64,000 nt of DNA from Parapristionchus giblindavisi (lineage: Eukaryota; Nematoda; Chromadorea; Rhabditida; Diplogasteridae). Shown in pieces: positions 24,901-37,246 of this stretch. Position numbers and translations under genes: made by a program. The notes below the pieces were generated by a model. It did no database searches and had not been told where the DNA came from. It saw only the letters and a list, made by a program, of their open reading frames with translations. The DNA lies in the NCBI GenBank assembly GCA_943737045.1, contig CALSFV010000493.1, positions 26,185-90,184 of the forward strand. The letters are read 5' to 3'. The stretch's first letter is position 1. Each line of letters opens with the position of its first letter.

Positions 24901-27900
24901 AAACGTCGTAGACAGCCTAACAACAAGAATATATATTTAATCGGTTTCTGTATTCTCGTCTCATGAAATCAATCGATATTACCATGTTTTTGAAGGCAAT
25001 ACAGAAAAAGCGAGAAAAGCGCTTACCCTTGTATTTTTTCGCTTTCAGTAAACTTCGAAATTTAAAATAAAAAAGTAGAAAAGTATACAATGTAATATTC
25101 GAGAGAAAAAATCATTCCAAAAATAGTCGATATAAGCCTGAGTGCCCGCCCAGTGGAGAACTACTAGTAGTTTTCAGAGAGTTCTATGAAATTGAAAAAA
25201 TACCAGAAAATAGACACTAAATCCAAGAAATGCTCAAAAATTTACGAAATTCTATTTGTACACCAAATTTCGCCAAGTTGCATTAATTTCACCTAATTCT
25301 TGACCCAATTCAATGTAAAACATTACATCTGCACATAGTGGAGAGTTTCCGCACTTCACTCGAACATATCGAGGATCACATTCTGAAAATCGAAATATTA
25401 AAGATCAAAGATCAAAGTCGTTCAGACACACAGAGAAAAAAGTGTAAAATGATTATAGCTGAAAACTGAAAACATCTGTAAAATGTTAAATACGACAAAA
25501 CTATCTGCTCAAGCTAAACGAGGTCAGAAAATCGTAAATATTACATTATAAATAATGGAAACGAACTGTTCACACAGGTAACGTTAACACGTATTTCCGA
25601 ATCTTTAACGCGATCAAAGTCAACGATCAGTACGCTATTGTTATTCACAATCTTCTCCCATCCTTTAACGTCAGTACAGCGTATTGAACTTTCCAAGACT
25701 TCGTTATTGTTAATGCTGCAATTTAACCTTTTTTGAAATTTTTAACTCCATTTACGTCGCTCACATAATATTCTCCTGCTGTCTGCAGCTCAAAGTCTGG
25801 CCGTAGGTGTATTTCTGAATTTACTGCGTTCACTAGGTACTAGGTAGGATCAATAATGCTCATCAAATAATGTTATAATGGTGATAATGGCCAGGTATGG
25901 GAAATGTATTGTTAGTGTAATATATTATTGTATTATTTATTTATATTAATATACATAAATTTTATGATAATAGGTACAGCTTACCGGTGCGTTTGAACCG
26001 ATTCCTTGGAAGAAAACATCGGTACAATCTGAATTAACCATATTAATGCCGCAATGCTGATTTTTGGATATGAAATCAACTAAAATTCAATTTTAAAAGC
26101 CTTACAGCTGCGACATTCGACCGAAATTTTCCTGTTCAGATCATGTTCAGCAAATTTGAGGGCAAAGTCGCCAGTTGTCTTCTTCCAACCCTCCTTCGAG
26201 CAAGTAACCTCTCCAGTCTCCACACCGTTCAAGCTCAAATAGTCATTGTGAAAAACCAGGAATATAAAAGAAAAGATTCGAGAGAGTTTGTCAGACAACG
26301 AGTTTTCTCCGAGTACTCAAATGTCTGACTCTGATTCGAAATCGTCCAAAATAATTTTATTTCCTTTTTACTGACACTCCCCTCTAACCGATTAATAAGT
26401 GAATAAATAAAGCGCTAGTCCATTTTTCGCATAATATCGATAGTCTTTATGTACAAATTTTTAAAAATCTCACAAAAGCTTGTATCCTTTATCGCAAGAA
26501 AGCTTATTGCCATTGTATGTGTACTGAAAATGGCATTTATTATTATTATTATTATTTTTATTATTACCACTATTATCATTATCGTAAAAATATACTGCTC
26601 CTCTAGCCGCACTCGCTCACTGCATTTGTTTGCGTGAGAGTGTTACGAGAGACGATAAAACCACACCTGTTTACAACCTGGCGCAGCACATCCGTTTTGT
26701 AGTTTCTCCGCGTCGCAACCTGCAATGAAAAAAAAACAACTATTCTACGCCATATTTTCTTCTATTCAGTAGGTCATAATTTGCGACATGGTTAAAAAGT
26801 GCGACATGGGTAAGTGAAAAGGAGTAAAGGTTTTTTGCCAATAGTCGTTGCGTTTTGACTAATTTACATAATTTTCATAATATTCTCGTTCAAAATTCCC
26901 TCTAACTTTTTTGAGAGTTATAACGAAATGATACTCACTATCATGACAATGTGCTTGTTGGGTGATATACTTAGTCTCCAATTTGTCAAATTCAAACTCT
27001 CGCAAAGTTTTACCGCTCAGACTTTTCCAGCCAAATGTATCCACACATTTCGCAATTTCAAATTGTTTTGCTCCATTGAATCTGAAATTTAAAGCACACT
27101 TTTTTTTTTAAATTTAAAATTTTAATTATCAAAACATGCAAAACGAAGCAAACGCACATGAGAATATGATTTGGATCAGTGCACGATAGTTCATTGTTCA
27201 CGTATACAGCTTCTTTGCAATAAGGATTGGAAGAACAAGATACTGTATTGACGTATTTCTCATCACACTCTGAATCAGAAAACTTGGCACTCATCGAATA
27301 TTTCAGCAGATAGTACAGCTAGCAGGTAGGTAATTTTACAAGTGCATTTTATACTGACAATAAAATTATCGTTAACTGAAACATGGGCAAGCCAAAACAC
27401 TGTTTCTGATTCAATGCTCTCAATGGGTCGCTATACTGTCTTCCGCTCTGATCATCCTCTGTTCAGTCCACTATTATTAGTATTGATTGGCTTGCAATCA
27501 GGATGCAGACACACTTTACACTCTCTTCACAGATAGAATTACTTCAATAATTAGACACTTTGTTCCTACGCGCAAAATATTCCCACATCTCTCACATCTA
27601 TCTCCAACCTCCTTTAATCTGCTAGACTATACCGTAATCGCATGCGTATAGGCCTCAATCCATTTAAACGAATGAGTAAACGTTTGCTAGCTTCCATGAA
27701 TAGTTCACGCCGTTCATTTGAACGTCGACTAAGTAGAAAGTCCAACACCAAACTGTTTTATATGTAGGTATGCTGGAAATCGCATAAAAGATCCATCAAA
27801 CACTATAAACACAATTATTGATTCCAATAGCATCACAATTATTGATGATTATAAAAAAGCTGAGGCGCTAGCATCTAGTTTCAAGAGCGCCTTCAATAAC

Positions 27901-30900
27901 ACACTATTCTCAGCACCTGATAGCTATTCTATGCTCACACAAAGAAAAATCGATTTTATCGATTTTACATCCTCTCGTATCTCAAATATTATTCGAAAAC
28001 TGCCCAATAAGAACTCTACATCGCCTATTTCATACGCCTTCCTTAAAAACACCGTAGATCAAATTAGCTTTCCACTTTCTATACTATTTCATCATTTCTT
28101 GCTCCTATCACAAACACCTAGCATCTGGCTGACAGCAATAGTCAAACCGATCTACAAAAGGAAGGGCGCAAAACACGATGTATCTAATTACCGTCCCATT
28201 TCTCTTACGTGCTCTTTATCCAAAATTATGAAAAGACTAATATGTAAAGATATAACTTCTTTCTTAGGCGCAAATAATCTACTGTGTGATCAACAGCATG
28301 GCTTCCGCAACAAACGTTCTACTACCTCTTGCCTCCTCTCAACGTTCTCACATTGGAATGAATGCCTGGATAAGAAAAAGAACATTTCATGTGCTTTTAT
28401 TGATTTCTCACGAGCCTTCGATAGTATACCTATTAATCTTTTACTCTTCAAATGCGAGAGGTACGGCATCAGTGGTTGTTTATTACGATGGCTTAAGTCC
28501 TTTCTCAATGCACGTACTCAATCTGTTATTGTTGGAGACGCTAAGTCCAATCTATTTAATGTTACCAGTGGCGTGCCTCAAGGTTCTTGCATTGGTCCCT
28601 TACTATTCTCCCTTTACATCGATGACATCCCCTCTATTCTGCCCACAGATGTTCATTCTTCCATCTACACCGATGATCTCAAGGTATACACAATCAATAA
28701 CCCAGTCCTTTTACAATCAGCTCTCGATCGCATTTTTGAATGGTCTCTAAAATGGGGACTAACACTGTCCTCATCTAAAACCGTTGTTATGCAAATCGGT
28801 ACTGGACATCCAAACTGTCCTTTCAACATTGATTCGTGCATGCTGCCTGTGGTCGAAAGTGTGAAAGACCTCGGAGTAACCTCGGAGTAAGAGCTCAGTT
28901 TTGATTGTCACATTGATAACATTGTAAACAAAGTATCTTCAAGATGTGCATACATCCATAGATCCTTCAAATCTCGAAGTCCTTCTTTATACGTTCGTCT
29001 ATTTAACGTGTACAGTACCGGTCAAAAGTCTATCCACTTTTGGTTTTATCGTCATAACTTTTTTCAAACTTAACCGATCCTGTCCAGCTTTTCAGGGATT
29101 ATTTTCAGAGTAATTACACGTGTTTTACACAACAAATTAGCCCGGGTGAACTCTTACTGTGAAATTTATTTCGAATTTATCAAAAGTCACAAAAGTGAGA
29201 TTTTCGCTTTCTTCGTTTTCTTCAGAGTTTTTCCACTCATTTCGTTACCAATGTAAGTTATATCATTTTTAAAAAATGTCACGGCTCCTTGGGAGCAATA
29301 TTCCACCGATGTCCGCACTGGAATCCTTTCGTCGTGAACGTCAGGCTCCGTCCGCAACCCCCTGTCGCAGCTATTCCGGATGTCTGTTTCGACTATCCCC
29401 AAGGTCATCAAAACTCCAAACAGTGCCCAAACAATGAAAAGGACTAATGGACGACCTGTCAAGACGACCACGACATCCTATAATCTGATTACCCGCGTCA
29501 CGATGGAGAACTCGAGGCTCACTGCAATGGACACCAAGCGAGAACTGGTGGAATTTCACCAAATTAAAATATGTGAAGCTTCTAACTGGGGTGAAAAGAC
29601 GTTTGAGGGAAGGAAATAGGCCTCTAAGATATCAGTGTAGTCCTCCCTCTCTATGATTCCCTTCACATGGTCCAGATAAGCATCCATACAACACAAGCAT
29701 CCTCCCTCACTAAAATTATGCACTGCACATTGCATTCACATGTTCACTTGTACCATATCGCACTGAATTATCGTCGAAGAGAGGGATCATGGTGTCATGG
29801 TTGAGTTCCCCCTTTAAAACCCAGTAAAATTTCCATACCCCCCCCCTCCCCAACCCCCAATGCTGTGATCCAGTTATTGCAGCTATACCCATTCCCTTAT
29901 TAATTTATTTATTCTACATCTATCATTTTCTTTCATCTGTTTTAATCGCATAAGGAAATAAATATTATTATTATTAATATTATTATTATTATCGTTGCAT
30001 TAGAAACTGACAAACTCCGGAACATTTTAAATAAATGATAACGTACTCGACACGCAGGATACGTTGATATGATCAGAATTCTCATCCTCTATTCTATAAA
30101 CAAATTCTGAGCCATTTTTCATCCAAAAGTTGCTAATCAAAACCAAATTGCCCTCGACCGCATGGTGCTTGAAACTGCGAAATTATCGATTAGATCCGTC
30201 ATGTACTGATTACGAACTACTGTGAAACTCTCCACTATGGCCAACTACTCTCGCTTTCTTTGTCAAAGAGAGAGTGTTACCAGAGTGGAGAATGAATTAT
30301 CTCGGGGTATACATTTGAAGGATATGTACGAACAGAATGGTAGAGGAAACTACGATTAAATCGACATTTCATAGCATATATATTAAAACAAGGATAAAGA
30401 TATGTTAGATATTAAAGAGCCAATACGGTCACAGATTTTATCATGGGCAATTGTTTAAGTGAAAAAATAATATTGGATCGGGCTAAAACTATAAGTCAAA
30501 TGAGTGAATCGGTTTGTTAACGGTGTTCGTGTTGGGAATAATTTTCAAAAGTTAAAACTCACTGAAGTTGACCAGCTTTCGAGCAATGCAGTGTTCTCGT
30601 CGCGTAATCGAATTTAGGCTGAAAACCAACTTGTAAATGGTTCAAAATGCTCTTGTGCAGTTTAAAAGTCGCGAAAAGAAAAAAAACAAAAAAAGGAGTG
30701 GGTAATGAGTGTTTCCTCTGATTTTATTTTCTTTTCTATTCGAAACTTTTAAACAGAGCATCGTAAAGATGTCCTACCTCTGTGCAGTCTTTCAAGCTAC
30801 CACACTCATTATTGAAGTACCCTAGAAAGGTAATGAATAATTAATGAATAAATAATATTATTACACTCACGGCAAATTCTCTAGAGATATTATTAATTTT

Positions 30901-33900
30901 ATTGATTTTATTATTATTATTATTGTTATTGTTATTATAGTCATTGAAATAGAAAAATAGCATTAAACTCACTGCTTCTAACCGATACATTAATATGAAG
31001 CCGATCTTTGAAATATTTTTTCTTATTATTATTATTATCCGCAATGTGGTACCATCCCCAAAATTCATCGCAATGTATTGAGATGTTTTCATAGATGGGA
31101 ACACCATTCACGCTGAAAATGAGTTACTGCTTCATTATTGATTACTTCAGCTTGTGTGTCTTGGGGGGGGGGGGCACAGTATTCTGGTATAAGCCATTTT
31201 CTTGAACGCCAGACCAGCTAAGATACCATTGCATTCGAGAAAGTTTCCATGTGGAGCGGTTCTTCTGGCTTTCAAAGCGACGAGTACACTTTTTGGGTGG
31301 CTAAGCTACAACGAAATGTAGCCCTCCCAGCCTCTATTAAAAAAAGCGTTACATCACTCAATGGCATCTTCATTGCGCACACTATTTCTCTGTTCTCTAA
31401 CAACGAGAGAGCATTCGCGTCGAAGAGATCATTGAGTGAGGTTACGCTCCCTTTAAATTGAATACGCGGACATGCGCATATGGAAAAGCTTTGTCTGCTC
31501 TCGAAACCGTAACCTCGAAAAATGCCGTATGCATGAATGTTTTTTTTAAATAATTGATCGATAATGATGACGTCACTAGCTCAGGAGGCGGAGGATCCTT
31601 GGCAAACGGCCTCCGCCTACGCTTGTAACGTCGTTTAATTCACCAGAGAAAACTCACATGAAATATTCTTCCGGATTGCACGAAATTGCACTGCCGTATT
31701 GATAATTCTGAATTTTTTAATATTATCTTATTCTATTATTTCTTAGAACTATAATAAGAATTAAAATTATCAAGACAACTGCCTCCTCGACATTTTCATA
31801 TTCTTTTTTCGAAGATTTAAAATACAAGTTTTTGGACGCTTTCTGCGGATTTTCTTTTGCATTTTCTCGTGTATTTTGTGCAATAATTACAATACTTCCA
31901 AATACAATACTTCCAATACGAGAAAAAACCGTTTTAAAACATATTAGTTAGAAAATCGATTTCGCAGGGTCAATGAAAAGTGCGCGAAATTCAAATTTGA
32001 AGGGATTACGGTAGCACCCCCTTCAGACATGATCCTCAATAACTTTGTCCAGAGTTAACCAATTTTATTCGTTTCAACGGTAATCTTAATATAATCTGAT
32101 GATGCAATGACCACATCGAATGAAATGTCTCAAAAATCTTTTAGAAAGATGCGATATGAGGCGACACACTCACGGCAAATTCTCTCAGAGATAGGTTGTC
32201 TAACTGGACAACCATAGGGAAAGGTTAGCTTACTCCAGACTCTCTCAAAAAGACACGTTATATAATACTCTCTCGCTCAAGATTGTAACGGGGACTGGAG
32301 TAAGCTAACTAAGTTCTCTCACATTTGAGATAACATTTCTCTAACTGTCTCATCCTAGATAGCCTATGGCTCAAATATGAGAGAGTTTGCCGTCATTGCA
32401 TGAATCATGTCGCGGCGGCCCGCCTTTAGGGAGGGCGATCGTGCGGGACTGTAATAGTGATTAATGAAGAAAAAATGCCATAATTTATGGCATATTTCTG
32501 CCTTTGGAAAAGTTGAATTTGCCGGTTTGAAGGAAGTTCATAATAATTTATTTATCTTTAACGATAAACAGAGAGGTGAAAAAGAAAGTAAAACAATATT
32601 ATGGAATGATGCGTGAGATCAAACATTGAATCAAGTGGGGACGACAGTAAATGATAATGATGCAAGAGTTAAATAAATCGTTACAAGGGAAAGATAGATC
32701 AGTCTGGGATCGAGAAGTCGATCCTATTTTCGGGTAGTGATAGTAAACGTGCCGCCCTAGCGAAGAAACTGTAGTGCCTATATTGGAACCGTGACCCGGG
32801 ATTATTGAAATTTATCCCATTTCTGGTTATATAGGTATTGAAATAATGGGATTTCTTGTTCGAAATTTTGAACTTCATAGTGATGACGAGATTAAAGAAC
32901 GTACAAAACATACACTTATACAAAACAATATCTGAGAAAATTCAACAACTCGGGTATCGATGAAAAATAGATTTTTCTGTTTTATGTTTGATAATTACAG
33001 GCTCAATGAGTGAAGTTCACTGGTACTTGGAAATTCCTTCCAAATGAAAATTCGCTTCAGGGGATGACCACACAACGATTTGGCGCCTTTTCCTAAAAGG
33101 TTTATTTTGAATCCAATCAATGCGGGAGTGGACGCAATCGACTCCTTAGCTAATTCTAAGAAACTATTGTCAAGGGGAGTTTTTCGATCAACGGTCAACG
33201 AAGGCTGGAATTTTGAATTTTCGAAAAAAAATCACATTTAATTAATTTTCATTATTTTGCTACAACAACCCTACATTTTTTTATTTGCTTAATCGCTTCT
33301 AAATATCATGACACAGCTTCAGTTAAAAAATCATAATTTAAAAAAAATAGATTAGCGGTGAATAAATCATTTTTATAATGAAGTCGTGAATTCTGGTGTG
33401 GCACCTACAGTATCCCGAATCGATCAATTTAGAAATGTGGTAGTTTTAAACATATTTTACCGCTGTTCTTGACATAGCTAAGGTATACGACGACTCCTCG
33501 TCTTCAGAGTGCACCTGCACGGTGCAGTGCTGGCAAATATTCTACATTTTTTTGGTTTTTCAACAATAACTTTCTTCGCAGTCAACCGTTTCTCTTTTTT
33601 TAGTATGTTTGCATAGATGATAATATGGTATAGTGAACCCAATTTTTATCGACATCAGCACCTGGGCACAGGTGGACTCCGAAGACTAGGAGTAGTCGTA
33701 TATCTTAATCATGTGAAGAACAGCGGTAAAATATGTTTAAAACTACCACATTTCTAAATTGATCGATTCGGGATACTGTAGGTGCCACAACATAATTTAC
33801 GACTTCATTATAAAAATGATTTATTCACCGTAAATCTATTTTTAAAAAATTATGATTTTTAAACTGAAGCTGTGTTATGATATTTAGAAGCGATTAAGCA

Positions 33901-36900
33901 AATAAAAAAACGTAGGGTTGTTGTATCAAAATAGTGAAAATTAATTAAATGTGAAATATTTTTCGAAAATTCAAAATTAAAGCCTTCGTTGACCGTTGAT
34001 CGAAAAACTCCCCTTGTCAATAGTTTCTGCGAATTAGCTAAGGAGTCGATTGCGTCCACTCCCGCATCGATTGGATTCGAAATAAACCTTTTAGAAAAAG
34101 GCGCCAAATCGTTGTGTGGTCACCCCCTGAAGCGAATTTTCAATTGGAAGGAATTTCCAAGTACCAGTGAACATCACTCATTGAGCTTGTAATTATCATA
34201 CATAAAAGAGAAAAATCCATTTTTCGTCGATACCGCACCTCTGTCGATTTTCTAAGATAGCGTGTTATACATAGCTAGATAAAAAATCTTTGATGTTATT
34301 TTGTGCTGTTTTGATAGGCAAACTTTTTTTTAAAAATTACTGACCGGTACTTTATCATTGGCCTTGTGAAAGAACCTTTCAGAACAACCTGAAAAAGCGT
34401 TACACTCTGTGGCCGTATGCAAGAATCGTTTTCCGGGAAAATGTGACGTCATTAGCGTAGGCGGGGGCGTTTTCCAAAAATCCTCCGCCTACGCTAATGA
34501 CGTCACATTTTCACGGAAAACGGTTTTCCAGTTGTTCTTGCATACGGCCACTGATTTAAAGTGATTGTTTGGAAATTGCGTTCGCTCCAAATATCTTATA
34601 CCGACATTTTCGAACACATACGGTATTAAAGGGGCTGACACCTTTGTCAACGGTCTCTTCAACACTCTATGCTCTCTCGTTGTTAGAGAACAGAGACAAA
34701 GTGTGCGCAATGAAGAGACCATTGAGTGAGGTAACGCTCCCTTTAAATAAGATACAATTGATTGATATTCTGAGCGATTTGCAAAAATCACTCAGCCAGA
34801 GGGATTGAACTAGTGGTGAACTTTAAAGGGAGCGTAACCACTCTCAATGGTCTCTCCATTGCACACACTATTTCTCTGTTCTCTAACAAAGAGAGAGCGT
34901 TGAAGAGACCGTTGACAAAGGTGTCAGCTAATTTAAACAAAAAGAATCTACAACGTACGACTGTGGCATGCAACAGGGAGTTTGCCTTCTTCATCATGCT
35001 GACTATAGTTAACTCTGACGACGCCTTTATAATCAATCCATCCATTTGCGCATGTCAAATTCGAATCCATTTCCATTCCTTTTGTCCTGGAAGGAATGGT
35101 TAAAGTGATGACACACCGCGTGAGCTTACTATCCGCTCTGGCAATACTTTCTCGCGTACTCTCCGCTCTGGCAATACTCTCTCGCTTACTCTCCGCTCTG
35201 GCAATACTCTCTCGCGTACTCTCCGCTCTGGCAATACTCTCTTGCTTACTCTCCGCTCTGGCAATACTCTCTCGTGTACTCTCCGCTCTGGCAATACTCT
35301 CTCGCGTACTCTCCGCTCTGGCAATACTCTCTCTCTCTCTTACTCTCCGCTCTCGCAATACTCTCTCGCTTCCTCTCCGCTCTGGCAATACTCTCTCGCT
35401 TCCTCTCCGCTCTTGCAATACTCTCTCTCTCTCTTACTCTCCGCTCTCGCAATACTCTCTCGCTTCCTCTCCGCTCTGGCAATACTCTCTCGCTTCATCT
35501 CCGCTCTTGCAATACTCTCTCTCTCTTACTCTCCGCTCTCGCAATATTCTCTCGCTTCCTCTCCGCTCTGGTAATGCTCTCTCTGTCTAAGAGAAATTAT
35601 TACCATGCGGAGAGAGAAATTAGCTTTGCGGGGTGCCTTTGAAATACACGAAATAAAAATGAGCAAATGAATGTGATATAATACATACTCAAGAATATGT
35701 CCCCCAGGACAGAAAATCTTCTTTAGGTGAGAGTCATAAGTACCCTGTAAATAAACACGAGGTCGTTAACAATTAATTTAATATTCATTATGAATAATTA
35801 ATTACAATTATTAATTAAAATGAATTAAATAAAAGATGCTCAACTGCTACTGACATTGTTTATTCAAAAATCATTAAAGTGACTTGAAATTAAACGGCTA
35901 ATTTGAAACTTTCCGCGAAGGTCTCACTCTCTCGCATTCGTTTTCTGCGAGAGTTTCCCAATCCAGACAGTTAAATCAATCCGGGAGTGTGCCTTTAAGA
36001 GTATTAAAGTTACCTTTTTACAGTGTTTAGCACTACCGCATCCGTCTATTATATTGTCTTCAAGACACGCTACAAATATTTCGAATATAAACAATCGCGT
36101 GATTAACATGAAAAAAAGTCCATTGTCAAATTTGTCACATATGAATTTTTACATATTTTCATGCTAATTTTTAAAATTATTTCTCACTAATCAGTGAATG
36201 AGAAATCGCGCGCACGGTGTTAATATGATAATTTAAAAAATATTCGTGCCTACTCTGGCATTTCGAAACTTAAAGTCTACTTAAACTACGCCACAGACTT
36301 GAAGTAGACTTTAAGTAGACTTTAAGTGAAAGAACATTTGACTAAATGCTTTACAGTATACCACACCACTTTAAGTAGACTTACGTTTTACTTTAAGTAG
36401 ACTTACAAGTCTACTTTAAGTGCAGACTTTAAGTAGACTTTAAGTGCGGAAATACCAGTAACGAATTATAAGGGGATTTTCGACTGATTTGGTACGGCGG
36501 CTGAATGACTTTTCATCATTTTAATATCAAACAATACCGAACCGGTCGTTCAAATCCACTTTTGCGGATCTCTAATTTATTCCATCAAATATATTCATGA
36601 ACACATTATTGACAAATGAAAAGAGGTTAGATGAACGAAAGATTGATAATGATTCCTCTAGTATTTCGAAACTTTAAGTCTACTAAAAGTGAAAGAACAT
36701 TTGACGAAATGCATTACAGTATACCACACCAGTTTAAGTAGGCATACGTTTAACTTTAAGTAGACTTACAAGTCTACTTAAAGTTTAAGTTTCGAAATAC
36801 CAGAGTCGTAAAAAGGGCACTCTAAATTTGTCGCGTATGCAAAATGGAATTTTTTTCGTGAGCGGGGGCTTTGGTTTCGCTCGATTTTCCATTCTTAATC

Positions 36901-37185
36901 GTAGATAATAGATTTTTTTACCATTTACGGAAAATTTCTAACTAATTAAATAAAACTAGTAATATAATAAATATAATATGCCACTGACGTTTCTTAATAC
37001 ACATGGCACTGTTCACGGTGTATTGATTATAGTACGTTCCATTATAAAGAAACATCCATGAGCCCATAGCACAATACAGCAAAGCATGTGACGTATGATC
37101 GATCGGAACGAACATATTATTCCCTTCTTCCTTGTTCGAGCGAGCAATGTCCAACCTGGCAAGAAATAATAATAATAATAATATA

Positions 37186-37246
<61 letters not shown>

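Noticed and set aside
27058..27294. Single 78-aa ORF as an independent gene
   Set aside because: It is exon 15 of the modular gene plus intron read-through.
34948..35590. Long ORFs on both strands (Leu/Ser-rich and Arg/Glu-rich repeats)
   Set aside because: Produced by the 30-bp minisatellite; only 34,959-35,086 at the edge is a real exon.
35130..35600. CRISPR-like array
   Set aside because: Units are contiguous without unique spacers, and the host is a eukaryote.
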